64,000 nucleotides of DNA from a bacterium D16-56 (GTDB lineage: Bacteria; Bacillota; Clostridia; Lachnospirales; Lachnospiraceae). Positions 1 through 8,830 of this stretch are shown here, one piece after another. Location of the stretch: contig RAYY01000023.1 in NCBI GenBank assembly GCA_003611875.1, positions 1 to 64,000 of the forward strand, written 5' to 3'. The position numbers and the translations under genes are program-made. Position 1 is the first letter of the stretch; each line of letters begins with the position of its first letter. The notes under the pieces are model-generated. The model was not told the DNA's origin, did no database searches, and saw nothing but the letters and a program-made list of their open reading frames with translations.

Positions 1-78
1 GCCTGATCGATTATCAAAGCCACAGTGCATATATATATTTAATTATATTTCCCCACCCCGTGAAAAGTAACTACGCTT

Positions 79-223
79 GTTACCGTTCACAGGTACCCTG
101 TGAACGTAACCGCATATGCCCGTTTAAAATCGCCTGCGGCGATGGGTCATATGCTCTGACCCCCATAACGATACTGGCTCATGGCTAATCAGCAGAGTGA
201 TTAGCCATGGTGTGAACAGTAAC
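79..223 (-). repeat. Structured element with terminal inverted repeats directly after nagA
   Basis: The stretch ends exactly at the nagA stop codon. Its ends are inverted copies, GTTACCGTTCAC at 79-90 and GTGAACAGTAAC at 212-223, 11 of 12 matching. Inside are three more hairpins: 85-93 with 97-105 (9 bp, flanked by GTTAC/GTAAC), 112-118 with 148-154 enclosing ATCGCC/GGCGAT at 129-143, and 181-191 with 198-208 (11 bp perfect). GTTCAC can pair locally or with the far end, so two folds compete. The central ATCGCC hairpin with its TTTAAA flank resembles part of the 110-bp repeat found elsewhere in the window. It could be a miniature mobile element, a structured 3' UTR or both. Nothing is recognisable in bases 1-78. 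Confidence 0.7.
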
Positions 224-1387
224 TTACGCTTCACACTGCCTGGCAAACACAGACTCCCCCTTCACATAGGTGGCCTCTATCCTGCATGTCTCATCCAATA
301 CCACTACATCTGCGTCCTTGCCTTCTTCCAGAGAGCCAACCCGGTCATACACCCCGATCAGCTTTGCCGGATTCTCCGTCATAAGAGGCAGAATCTCCTC
401 CAAGGACCGCCCGGTAAACTCCAGCAGATTCAAAAGAGCCTTCCCCGAAGTTAAGGTGCTTCCTGCACGGCTTCCTCCATGTGTCAGGCGGGCGTCCCCG
501 TCTACCACTACCACATCATTGACTCCCAGTTTATAATTTCCGTCCGGAAGCCCTGCCGCCATAATGGAATCCGTTACTGCCACAGCCCTGTCTAAGCCCT
601 TTGTCTTAAGGATCAGCCGCACGGTTCCCGGATGAAGATGGCGTCCGTCGCAGATCATCTCGCAATACACTTTCTCATCCTCCAACACTGCCCCCCAAAT
701 GGCCGGCTCATGCTGGTGGAGAAGGCGCATGGCATTTCCTGTATGAGTTGACGCAGCAGCGCCGCCCGCAATCGCCTTCCTGGCCGTGTCATAATCCGCC
801 CCGGAATGTCCAATGGCCACAGCCATTCCCTGCTCACAAAGCTTCGGAATAAAATCCACCATTCCCTCAATCTCCGGAGACACGGTAATATACCGGATCT
901 CTCCTTCTGCCGCCTCCTGATACTCTTTTACCAATTCCAGATTGGGCTTTTGCAGCAAATGCTCCGGCATGGCTCCCTTATACTGCGGGCTTAAAAACGG
1001 CCCTTCCAGGTGAATCCCCAAAAGCCGGGATCCTTTATGTTCCATGGATTTCCATTTCTTGTACTCCTCAATGCACCATAAAGTCTGCTCCCTGGTATCT
1101 GTAAGCACAGAACACAGCCAGCCGGTTGTTCCCTGCTCCGCATGGAACCGGCAAATCTTTTCATAATCCTCTGCCTTTGCCGCATTCACATCCACCCCCA
1201 CTGCCCCATGCGTGTGAATATCCAAAAATCCCGGCACAAGCCGCTTTCCTGTCACATCCACCACCTGGGCATCTGTCTCTGAAAGACCTGTCCCAACAGC
1301 AGCAATCACCCCGTCCTGCATCCGCACATCTGCCCTCACAAATTCATGGTTCTGGTATACCATTCCGCCTTTTAATAATACTGTCAT
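224..1387 (-). CDS. nagA: N-acetylglucosamine-6-phosphate deacetylase
   Basis: The 387-residue protein removes the acetyl group from GlcNAc-6-phosphate in the cytoplasm, giving glucosamine-6-phosphate for the deaminase. It has the amidohydrolase metal motif HTH (H58, H60), the metal-bridging E128 in GIHLEGPF, H194 and H215, and the catalytic aspartate D273 in VTDSIMAAG. Length is usual for the family. It lies 33 bp after the nagB-like gene in the same orientation, so the two should be co-transcribed. A structured repeat starts at its stop codon. The family assignment is secure. Confidence 0.95.
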   Translation of the reverse strand: MTVLLKGGMVYQNHEFVRADVRMQDGVIAAVGTGLSETDAQVVDVTGKRLVPGFLDIHTHGAVGVDVNAAKAEDYEKICRFHAEQGTTGWLCSVLTDTREQTLWCIEEYKKWKSMEHKGSRLLGIHLEGPFLSPQYKGAMPEHLLQKPNLELVKEYQEAAEGEIRYITVSPEIEGMVDFIPKLCEQGMAVAIGHSGADYDTARKAIAGGAAASTHTGNAMRLLHQHEPAIWGAVLEDEKVYCEMICDGRHLHPGTVRLILKTKGLDRAVAVTDSIMAAGLPDGNYKLGVNDVVVVDGDARLTHGGSRAGSTLTSGKALLNLLEFTGRSLEEILPLMTENPAKLIGVYDRVGSLEEGKDADVVVLDETCRIEATYVKGESVFARQCEA

Positions 1388-1420
1388 TGCTTTTAACCTC
1401 CTTCATTATGTTTTAACACT

Positions 1421-2245
1421 TTATTCATCACTTAACCTTCCCACATACTCGGTAAAGGTCAGCGTAATATCTTTATGATCCTGTAAAAGAGTCACCGGAA
1501 AGTCTGCTGTGGCGTCTCCGTATCCGGCCCGGCGCACTACTGCCCTGTGCCAGTTTCGAAAACATCCCAGCCGAATCTTTTCTGCATGGGCAATCTCATA
1601 AATTCCCACTGTCACACAATACTTTGGCATATCCTCCAAGGCCCCGCCAAAATCTCCGATAGCATTAGCTGCCCTTGTCTCCGGGCTGATAGCCAGTACC
1701 CGGGTCTTCTGGGCCAGAAATTCCTCTTTGCTCATAGACGGATCCGCCTCATTAAACGCCACATGTCCATTGATTCCGATTCCTCCAAAAGCAATGTCCA
1801 CGCCGCCCAGTTCTTCAATCAGCTTCGGCACTCTTTCTACATGATCCGGATCCGGGAAAATCCGCTGCTCCTTTGGCATCACAAGCTCCGGGCGGATCTG
1901 AGAATACACCACCCGGTCCATAAATCCCCGAAAGCTTAAAGGATGATCCATGGAAATCCATTTCTTATCATCGTCCAGATATTCATCCATATTAATAAAC
2001 CATACATTTTTCAGACTGATGGCCTGCTCATTTACCATATCTACGAAATAAGGGTACTGGCCCACTGGTCCCACCGGACAAATCATGACTGTCCGGCGCC
2101 CTGAAAGGTTATTGGCCTTGATCTCCTCTGCCATCTGACATGCCATCTGACGAAACACGGTCTCATTATCCTTCAGGCAATACATCTTTATCTTGGGAGC
2201 TTTAAGAAGCGTCTCCTTATCATACCCATAATATTCATGTCTCAT
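1421..2245 (-). CDS. nagB: Glucosamine-6-phosphate deaminase-family protein (NagB-like)
   Basis: The 274-residue protein belongs to the NagB/6-phosphogluconolactonase-like fold. It keeps the catalytic aspartate pair region NMDEYL (D87) and the signature GGIGINGHVAFNE (H161), where NagB normally has GGVGxDGHIAFNEP. It departs from classical NagB in the C-terminal third: the usual G-x-x-KA phosphate/allosteric segment reads GCFRNWHRAVV here, and residues 88-104 carry an insertion. Adjacent nagA supports conversion of glucosamine-6-P to fructose-6-P, but a related amino-sugar isomerase is possible. The start ATG is preceded by AAAGGAGG. Confidence 0.8.
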   Translation of the reverse strand: MRHEYYGYDKETLLKAPKIKMYCLKDNETVFRQMACQMAEEIKANNLSGRRTVMICPVGPVGQYPYFVDMVNEQAISLKNVWFINMDEYLDDDKKWISMDHPLSFRGFMDRVVYSQIRPELVMPKEQRIFPDPDHVERVPKLIEELGGVDIAFGGIGINGHVAFNEADPSMSKEEFLAQKTRVLAISPETRAANAIGDFGGALEDMPKYCVTVGIYEIAHAEKIRLGCFRNWHRAVVRRAGYGDATADFPVTLLQDHKDITLTFTEYVGRLSDE

Positions 2246-2270
2246 ATCCTATTTCCTCCTTTAACCAAAA

Positions 2271-2936
2271 TCAAAACAAATGAGAGATATTCAGCTCCTG
2301 GATCATGGAGACAATCTCCTTTGTTCTGCTGCATCCAAACTTCCGCAAAAGTCCCTTGATCTGCGTTTTTACCGTATTCATTTCCACACACCGGATTCCC
2401 GCAATATCCTTTGCCTTTTTCCCGTCCAGAAGAAGCCGCAGAAGCTCTCTTTCTGCTGCCGTAAGCTGAGATACATTGTTAATAAAAAATAAAAGGCTTC
2501 TCTCGGATCTCTGAAGACGGCTGTATTCCCGCATAATGGTTTCCTGAATCCGCGCTTCCATCACCGGCTTTCCCTTGTAGGCATTTCGGATATGCCGCAG
2601 AATCTCCTGCTCCTGGCAGCCTTTGACTATATAGTCCACAGCGCCTGTCCCCATGGCAGTGATAATGGTCTGATCCGTCTCATGGGCTGTCAGGAAAATA
2701 ACCTGCTGCCCTTTTCCCTGATCCCGAATCTGCTCCGCAGCAAGGATCCCTGCGTTTACCGTCTCCATTTCAATATCCATCAGCACAATATCCGCATCCT
2801 CATTTTTTGCCTTCTCCACTGCCTCCTGGCCGCTTCCTGCCTGCCACACAGCCTCCATATCCTTCTGCTCTCCAATCAGCTCCCACAGATCCTCCCGAAG
2901 CAGAGCAAAGTCTTCCACAATCGCCACTCGAATCAT
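2271..2936 (-). CDS. Two-component response regulator, NarL/LuxR type
   Basis: The 221-residue protein has an N-terminal receiver domain (about 1-120) with acidic pocket E8-D9, phospho-acceptor D54 in VLMDIEM, the switch threonine in FLTAHE and K106. A LuxR-type helix-turn-helix follows at about 155-210 (SQLTAAERELLRLLLDGK, then KDIA and VKTQIKGLLRKFG). It should bind DNA when phosphorylated by the kinase encoded 56 bp upstream. The position between a NitT/TauT importer and nagBA suggests control of one of these neighbours, which is inference only. Confidence 0.88.
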   Translation of the reverse strand: MIRVAIVEDFALLREDLWELIGEQKDMEAVWQAGSGQEAVEKAKNEDADIVLMDIEMETVNAGILAAEQIRDQGKGQQVIFLTAHETDQTIITAMGTGAVDYIVKGCQEQEILRHIRNAYKGKPVMEARIQETIMREYSRLQRSERSLLFFINNVSQLTAAERELLRLLLDGKKAKDIAGIRCVEMNTVKTQIKGLLRKFGCSRTKEIVSMIQELNISHLF

Positions 2937-2992
2937 AATACGCTTTATCCCCCAAGCCTTGCAAAACCCTGTCTGAGCGTTGCCCCAAACCC

Positions 2993-4534
2993 TTACAGCC
3001 TCATAAACAAGCCACTTCCAGTCTTACTAGCACTAGCCTTTCGAGGCTCATAGCGGGGAATCGTCACAAAAAAACTGCTCCCTTCCCCCGGACGGCTCTC
3101 CAGCCTTAACTTGCCGAAATGACTTTTTACAATCTCACGGACATAGTGAAGTCCCATGCCCCAGTTAAAATTTGTATTTTTGCTGGTATAAAACGGATCA
3201 AATATCCGCCGCTGCTCTTGCTTTGTAATGCCAGGGCCATTGTCCCGAACCTCAAACCCCACATACAGCCTTTCCCCATGAACCACCAGCTCAAGCCTTT
3301 CCTCCATCTTTCCTGACAGCAGACAAGCTTCATGGGCATTCGTGAGAAGATTATATAACGCCTCTCCTAAGTGCTGCTCATCTCCTAAAAGAGACTCCTC
3401 CGTACTTCCGGAAACCATCACTTCCACATCCGGATATTTTTTGTAAAACAACATCAAGGTTGTCTCAACAATCTGCCCGGCCTTAATGGGACAAAGAGAA
3501 AGGCTGCTTTTCTTAATGCTTTTATAAAGCTCCTCCATCCGCCCTAACATACTCTCATTTACATCATCCAGCATATCTGCATACCCGGTCAGCTTCTTCA
3601 GATCCGGATTTTCCCCGGCCAATTCCTTCCGGATTTTTTTACATAACACCCGGTTTGATAAAAGCTGGTTTTTGATACTGTGTACAAATACCGAAACCCC
3701 CATGCTGGCCGTATCAAATTTTCTTTGGATACTGACGTCATCCCGGCTTTCTTCCCAGCTAATCATCATATAATTTTTCAAATTCCAAAATCCTAATACC
3801 ACAGAAACCAAGGTAAATCCTGTAAACAGATACCAGCCCTGCACACTCATCAGGGAATTGGCATACAGCCGCCCGCTGAAACGCATATATTCGGTAGAAT
3901 AAATCTGATAAACCTGAAGGGGATCCTGGGTGCAGTAAATAGAATACTGCACCGTAACACTTAGGATAAATACCATAATATACCGAAACTGCCTCTTGCT
4001 GTAAGGAATCGTCATATCTCTGTATTCATACACTATCAGCCCTACAGCTAAAATCACATAGGCGAATATCCATCCCTGGGTCAGCTTCATCAATACGGTC
4101 TGCAGGGCAAACCGGCTTCTTACCACCCGGAAAAAAATATCCGGATAATAGATCACTAAAGTCAGAAACGGAATCAAAAACACAGCTCCCGCACTTTTTT
4201 TAAGCCGCATCACTGCGGGGATCATGCTGTAATGAACGGCAATCAGCAGCAGAAACGGAGGAAACAAATAACGTCCTATGGCGATCATATAGCCTAACTG
4301 CCGAAGAGGAAAAATCAAATAAGAAAGACGGCGCTGAATATGGGTATCAAAAAACAAAAACATTTTCTGTTCCGGAGACAAACCGCCGGTCTTTGCCAGA
4401 TAAATGGTGATCCCCACAAACATAAAAATAAAGCTGAAACACAATCCCAGCAAGCATACGGTCTGCTGATCCCTCTTAAGGAAAAAAAGTCCTATGGACG
4501 AAGCAGCAAGAAACAAAAGCACGACCAGCAGCAT
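2993..4534 (-). CDS. Membrane sensor histidine kinase
   Basis: The 513-residue protein has a polytopic N-terminal half with about seven hydrophobic segments up to residue 252, then a cytoplasmic kinase. The likely phospho-accepting histidine is H285 in VFVHSIKNQL. The ATPase domain shows the N box NLLTNAHEA, the G1 box DNGPGI and the G2 region GMGLHYVREIV. The absence of a large extracellular loop suggests it senses a membrane or intramembrane signal. The start is ATG at 4534 behind AGGGGG. A terminator separates it from the ABC gene upstream, so it may have its own promoter. Confidence 0.88.
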   Translation of the reverse strand: MLLVVLLFLAASSIGLFFLKRDQQTVCLLGLCFSFIFMFVGITIYLAKTGGLSPEQKMFLFFDTHIQRRLSYLIFPLRQLGYMIAIGRYLFPPFLLLIAVHYSMIPAVMRLKKSAGAVFLIPFLTLVIYYPDIFFRVVRSRFALQTVLMKLTQGWIFAYVILAVGLIVYEYRDMTIPYSKRQFRYIMVFILSVTVQYSIYCTQDPLQVYQIYSTEYMRFSGRLYANSLMSVQGWYLFTGFTLVSVVLGFWNLKNYMMISWEESRDDVSIQRKFDTASMGVSVFVHSIKNQLLSNRVLCKKIRKELAGENPDLKKLTGYADMLDDVNESMLGRMEELYKSIKKSSLSLCPIKAGQIVETTLMLFYKKYPDVEVMVSGSTEESLLGDEQHLGEALYNLLTNAHEACLLSGKMEERLELVVHGERLYVGFEVRDNGPGITKQEQRRIFDPFYTSKNTNFNWGMGLHYVREIVKSHFGKLRLESRPGEGSSFFVTIPRYEPRKASASKTGSGLFMRL

Positions 4535-4577
4535 ATTTTCCCCCTAACCGAATCTTATATCCACAATCATACCATCA

Positions 4578-4604
4578 ACAAAAGGGGCTTTTACAGCCCC
4601 CTTT
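4578..4604 (-). terminator. Intrinsic terminator after the ABC substrate-binding gene
   Basis: GGGGCT and AGCCCC form a short stem (4584-4600) flanked by an A/T run that reads TTTTG on the minus strand. It lies 73 bp after the stop of the binding-protein gene and before the kinase gene. Confidence 0.6.
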
Positions 4605-4676
4605 GCATTCTATCATACCTTTGCTGTCATTTCCCTGCTTTTGGGCGCTCCATTCCACAGCCGGGCACATGCAGGT

Positions 4677-5804
4677 TTACTTGTTATTCGCCTCATTGGC
4701 CTCTTTCATGATGTCAAACAGAACATATTGGTTTACATCTACCTTATCGGTCAGACGCCCGCCGTCAATGAACACCTGCTGCTGATTTTCATAATATTTG
4801 GCAATGGTTCCGTCCTCCAGGCCTTTCTTCAGGAAATCACTGGTAATCCCCCAGTTTCCTTCTCCCACGGTTGCCTTCATGGTCTCCCCGTCTACCTCAC
4901 ACTGAGCTGCCACCCATCCGGCCACTTCTTCAATATTGCTGCTGCGGTAATCAGCAGCCTTCTGTAAAGCCCGTGTAAAGCGAACCAGCACGTCGTGATT
5001 CTCATCTGCATATTTCTGAGTAGTAATATAGCTGGAAGGGAATGTTACCTCATTTACGAAATCCTCATTGGTAGCAAGCCATACAGCTTTATCGCCCAGA
5101 GCCTGATCAATGGTCATGGTTCCCGGAGACCAGGTGGCGCAGGCATCTACATTGCCGCTGATCATAGCTGTCACAATACCATTGGCATCCATCTCCACAA
5201 TCTCCAGATCATCTGCCGTCATTCCTTCTTTCTGCAATGCCAGATTCAGAATAATCTCTGCAGAGGTTCCGCTGGTAGCCGCTACTTTTTTGCCCTTTAA
5301 GTCTGCAATCGTATTAACTCCCTTGTCCTTGTTTCCCATAACGGCATCAGCAAGGCTGGTACAGTCAATCTGGAAAATCAATGCCTCTCCCTCTGCGCAA
5401 AGGGCGTGAGCGCCGTGGCCAATCTGAGAAATGTCAATGTCGCCGGAAGCCATGGCTGCGATCTCTGCCGGACCTCCCTGGAACTCTACCAGCTCCACAG
5501 TAAGCCCCATTTCCTCAAAGAATCCTGCTTCCCGTGCAGTAACTGCCAGAGACGCGCTTCCCATATTGGGCATATAAGCCACCCGGACCGTAGCTGGTTC
5601 AAAGCTTTCTGCCGCAGGCGCTTCCTCTGCCTTTTTATCAGCATCTTCCGCGCCTTCTTTATCTTCTGCCGCGGCCGTAGTCCCGGCATCTGCTGCCGCC
5701 GCTGTTGTCGGAGCAGCCGTCTCCGGCGCTTTACTGCCTCCGCAGCCTGCCAGCATGGCTGCTGTCAATGCTGATGCCAATACCAATCCCATTGTCTTTT
5801 TCAT
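4677..5804 (-). CDS. NitT/TauT-family ABC transporter substrate-binding lipoprotein
   Basis: The 375-residue precursor has a lipoprotein signal (MLAGC, lipidated C21), an Ala/Thr/Glu/Asp-rich linker to about residue 66, then a periplasmic-binding-protein type II fold starting VRVAYMPN and resembling SsuA/TauA/ThiY-like proteins. It delivers an unknown small organic ligand (sulfonate, nitrate-like ion or pyrimidine-type molecule) to the permease encoded upstream. It is the third gene of permease-ATPase-binding protein. The bases after its stop codon match one end of the window's 110-bp repeat for about 20 bp and then diverge, suggesting a decayed copy. Confidence 0.88.
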   Translation of the reverse strand: MKKTMGLVLASALTAAMLAGCGGSKAPETAAPTTAAAADAGTTAAAEDKEGAEDADKKAEEAPAAESFEPATVRVAYMPNMGSASLAVTAREAGFFEEMGLTVELVEFQGGPAEIAAMASGDIDISQIGHGAHALCAEGEALIFQIDCTSLADAVMGNKDKGVNTIADLKGKKVAATSGTSAEIILNLALQKEGMTADDLEIVEMDANGIVTAMISGNVDACATWSPGTMTIDQALGDKAVWLATNEDFVNEVTFPSSYITTQKYADENHDVLVRFTRALQKAADYRSSNIEEVAGWVAAQCEVDGETMKATVGEGNWGITSDFLKKGLEDGTIAKYYENQQQVFIDGGRLTDKVDVNQYVLFDIMKEANEANNK

Positions 5805-5882
5805 AAAAATATCCTCCTAAAAAATTATTTTAAAACTTCTGCATCTGACGGAAATCAATTTCAGACATGCTCTGGGGCCGCT

Positions 5883-6671
5883 TTATTTTCTGACCTCCAG
5901 ATATTCCTGGTAAACCTCGCCCCATATATAGCTCTTCAGATCCAAAAACGGCATTTCCATCTTCATCTCCTGGGTCCGGGGATAGGGCAGATTAATGTCC
6001 ACAATCTTTTTCACCCGGCCCGGCCTGGCGCTCATAATAATAACCTTGGTGGCAAGAATCACCGCTTCCTCCACATCATGGGTAATGAAAAAACAGGTCT
6101 TCTTCTGCTCCTGCCAGGTCTTAATAAGCTCGGACTGAAGCTGGGTTCTGGTCTGGGCGTCCAATGCGCCAAAAGGCTCATCCATCAAAAGCACCTGGGG
6201 ATTTACCGCATAGGCACGGGCAATGGCCACCCTCTGCTTCATGCCGCCTGACAGCTCCTTGGGATAAGAATCCGCAAACTGTTCCAAGTCCACCATCTTC
6301 AGATACTTCATGGCTGTTTCCTTTGATTCCGCCTCACTGACCCCCTGAAGCTTTAGTCCGAACTGTACATTCTTCAGCACGGTCAGCCAGGGAAACAGCG
6401 CGTATTGCTGGAACACCACGCCCCGCTCCGGCCCCGGGCCGGTCACTTCTTTTCCGTCTACATACACAGCGCCGGAAGTGGGTTCTAAAAGACCTGCAAT
6501 CACATTCAGCAGGGTAGACTTTCCGCATCCGGAGGGTCCGACCACACAGATAAACTCATTTTCCATAATATCAAGGCTGACGCCGTTTAAGGCGACCATA
6601 TCGCCGCTGCGTCCGCTGTAGATCTTTTCAACCTTATCAATCTTAACTTTTACTGCACTGTTTCCTGCCAT
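5883..6671 (-). CDS. NitT/TauT-family ABC transporter ATP-binding protein
   Basis: The 262-residue ATPase has Walker A GPSGCGKST (45-53), Q-loop FQQYALFPW, signature LSGGMKQR (140-147), Walker B LLMDEPFGALD and the switch histidine in ITHDVEEA. That set is typical of SsuB/TauB-type importers. It energises the permease whose gene it overlaps by 22 bp, implying translational coupling. The substrate cannot be read from the sequence. Confidence 0.93.
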   Translation of the reverse strand: MAGNSAVKVKIDKVEKIYSGRSGDMVALNGVSLDIMENEFICVVGPSGCGKSTLLNVIAGLLEPTSGAVYVDGKEVTGPGPERGVVFQQYALFPWLTVLKNVQFGLKLQGVSEAESKETAMKYLKMVDLEQFADSYPKELSGGMKQRVAIARAYAVNPQVLLMDEPFGALDAQTRTQLQSELIKTWQEQKKTCFFITHDVEEAVILATKVIIMSARPGRVKKIVDINLPYPRTQEMKMEMPFLDLKSYIWGEVYQEYLEVRK

Positions 6672-7438
6672 CCCGTCAGCTTCCTTTCTAAGAATTTAAC
6701 CAACTGTTCCATCAACATTCCGATAATACCGATGATTAGGATTCCTAAAAGCACGGTTGCCATATCATAGTATCCCTGAGCCTTTTGAATCATCATTCCA
6801 AGTCCTTTGGATGCTCCGGTCAGCTCTGCCGCTACCAGTGTGGTAAGGGAAGCGGAAAGCCCCAGCCTTGCGCCTACCAGAATGAACGGGGTGGATGCCG
6901 GAATGACCACCTTGAAAAAAATGTCCTTATCGGAAGCTCCCAGAACCCTGGCTGCCTTTATCAGCGTGGCGTCTACATTACACACGCCCTGATAAATAGT
7001 CACAACCAGCACCAGGAAGGATGCAATAAAAATTACAATCACCTTTGCCTTCTCGCCTACGCCTGCTCCGGTAATAACCAGCGGAATGTAGGCCAGCGGC
7101 GGAATATTACGCACGAACTGTACCCACGGCGCTACCAGATTACGAAACGGCGCATACCATCCCATCAGAAACGCAATGGGAATGGAAATCACAAATCCCA
7201 ATGAAAATCCTGCGATAACACGGAACAGGCTGATATAAATATGCGGCCACAACGTTCCGTCTGTCACCTTTGCCACCAGTTTTGAAAATACCTCCCATGG
7301 TTCCGCAAATACTACTCCCCCTGCTTCTGTAGATGCAATAAAGATCCACAAAAGCACTGCCAAAATCAGGGACAGACCTATCCAGGCGCTGTCCGGAATC
7401 TGATTCCAGAATGACTTGCCCTTTTTCCTTGTCTCCAT
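6650..7438 (-). CDS. NitT/TauT-family ABC transporter permease
   Basis: The 262-residue inner-membrane protein has about six hydrophobic helices and a BPD_transp_1 EAA-type loop around AARVLGASDKDIFFKVVIPAS, characteristic of SsuC/TauC permeases. It is the first gene of the importer operon. The start ATG lies behind GGAGGGG. A well-spaced promoter sits about 200 bp upstream next to a LacI-type dyad. Confidence 0.93.
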   Translation of the reverse strand: METRKKGKSFWNQIPDSAWIGLSLILAVLLWIFIASTEAGGVVFAEPWEVFSKLVAKVTDGTLWPHIYISLFRVIAGFSLGFVISIPIAFLMGWYAPFRNLVAPWVQFVRNIPPLAYIPLVITGAGVGEKAKVIVIFIASFLVLVVTIYQGVCNVDATLIKAARVLGASDKDIFFKVVIPASTPFILVGARLGLSASLTTLVAAELTGASKGLGMMIQKAQGYYDMATVLLGILIIGIIGMLMEQLVKFLERKLTGWQETVQ

Positions 7439-7636
7439 GTAAACCCCTCCTGTCTTTTCCGCCTTTTGGCTGCTATTTTATACCTGCAGCGTTCCTCTCG
7501 CTTTTTATTGCTGAGGATACTTACAGTTTATATGCTTTTGCGAAAAAAACCAGTATGAAATATTTTCATCCCTTTTAAGCTTTCTCCCTTTCTTCTCTCC
7601 TCCCTTCGAAATACCGTCTATTACCCGTCTATTCAT

Positions 7637-7665
7637 ATTTAACAATATTCCGTTCGCGTTGTCAA
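7637..7665 (-). promoter_or_regulatory. Likely promoter of the ABC importer operon
   Basis: On the minus strand a perfect -35 TTGACA (7660-7665) is followed after 17 bp by TTAAAT (7637-7642). It leaves a leader of about 190 bp before the permease gene. No other coding feature is visible in the 320-bp gap 7439-7758. Confidence 0.6.
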
Positions 7666-7671
7666 CAAAAA

Positions 7672-7685
7672 TTCAATCGTTTGCG
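7672..7685. promoter_or_regulatory. Possible LacI-family operator in the divergent gap
   Basis: On the minus strand the site reads CGCAAACGATTGAA: one half matches the GalR/LacI-type half-site GCAAACG around a central CG, the other half is imperfect. It lies just upstream of the importer -35 and about 75 bp before the LacI-family gene, fit to control both directions. The protein-site link is inference. Confidence 0.4.
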
Positions 7686-7758
7686 TATATTTCTCTGGAA
7701 TTTTTTTAAAAAATTGTGTAAAATATATAATTAGAGAAGAAAAGGAGCACAAAGGCTT

Positions 7759-8811
7759 ATGACATTAAAGGAAATCGCTGCGGAGGCGGGAGTCTCCATT
7801 TCCACTGTCTCCCGTGTCATCAACAAAAGCGCCAAATCTCCTGCAAGCCAGGATGTGCAGGATCGGATTTGGGAGATTGTCCGCCGTACCGGCTACACTC
7901 CCAACAATACTGCACGACAGTTAAAAATGGGCGGAAAGGAGCACTTAAAATCCTCCCATTCCATTGCCTGCCTTTTTGCCAGAATCCAGGATTCCGAGGC
8001 AGATACCTTTTTCACAGTCCTTGCCCGCAGCATCGAAAAAGAGGCATTTAAGCACAATTATATTTTAAAATACACTTTCACTGCCTTTGATGTGGATCAT
8101 CCCGGCATCTTCCGGCTGATCTCGGACAATCAGGTGGATGGGGTAGCTGTATTAGGACGGTGTGACAAGCAGCTCCTTAAATTTCTAAAGCAATACTTCC
8201 AATATGTAGTCTATACCGGACTCAACAATCTGGAAGCCAAATATGACCAGATTATCTGCGATGGCTTTCAGGCGGCTGTCACTGCAGTGGAACATCTGAT
8301 AAAGCTGGGACATTCCAGAATTGCCTATGTAGGCGAAACGAAAAATGAAAACCGTTATCTGGGATACTGTTCCGCCTTAAATGCCGCTAAGATTCCTTTG
8401 TGCCGTGATCTGGTTGTCAATGTCCCCCTCTCCTCAGAAGGGGGATACCGCGGTGCTGACATGATATTAAAAAAGGATTTGCCTGTAACCGCCTTTTTCT
8501 GTCCCAATGATGTGACAGCCATCGGCGCCATGCGGGCTGTTAAGGAGCATCACCTTTCCATCCCCCAGGACGTCTCCTTAATCAGCATTGATGATATTGA
8601 TACCGCACAGTATCTGACGCCCATGCTGACCACCATCCACATTCCTGTGGAGGAGATGGGCCAGATGACTGCCAAGATTCTGATCGACCGGATTGAAGGA
8701 GGCCACACACTGCCTATCAAGGTAAATCTTCCCTATTATCTTGCAGGACGAGAAAGCTGCGGAGCCTGTAAGAGAGAACTCCTGCAAACCCGATCCTCCT
8801 TGCAAAAATAA
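7759..8811 (+). CDS. LacI-family transcriptional regulator
   Basis: The 350-residue protein starts with a LacI helix-turn-helix (LKEIAAEAGVSISTVSRVIN, residues 3-22) and continues with a periplasmic-binding-like effector domain; GHSRIAYVG and FFCPNDVTAIGAM are family landmarks. It is related to EbgR/GalR-type repressors. It faces the ABC importer and lies 19 bp before a LacX-like epimerase gene, so control of sugar use is likely. The start follows AAGGAG at somewhat long spacing (11 bp). Confidence 0.9.
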   Translation: MTLKEIAAEAGVSISTVSRVINKSAKSPASQDVQDRIWEIVRRTGYTPNNTARQLKMGGKEHLKSSHSIACLFARIQDSEADTFFTVLARSIEKEAFKHNYILKYTFTAFDVDHPGIFRLISDNQVDGVAVLGRCDKQLLKFLKQYFQYVVYTGLNNLEAKYDQIICDGFQAAVTAVEHLIKLGHSRIAYVGETKNENRYLGYCSALNAAKIPLCRDLVVNVPLSSEGGYRGADMILKKDLPVTAFFCPNDVTAIGAMRAVKEHHLSIPQDVSLISIDDIDTAQYLTPMLTTIHIPVEEMGQMTAKILIDRIEGGHTLPIKVNLPYYLAGRESCGACKRELLQTRSSLQK

Positions 8812-8830
8812 AAAAGAAAGGATACACGCC

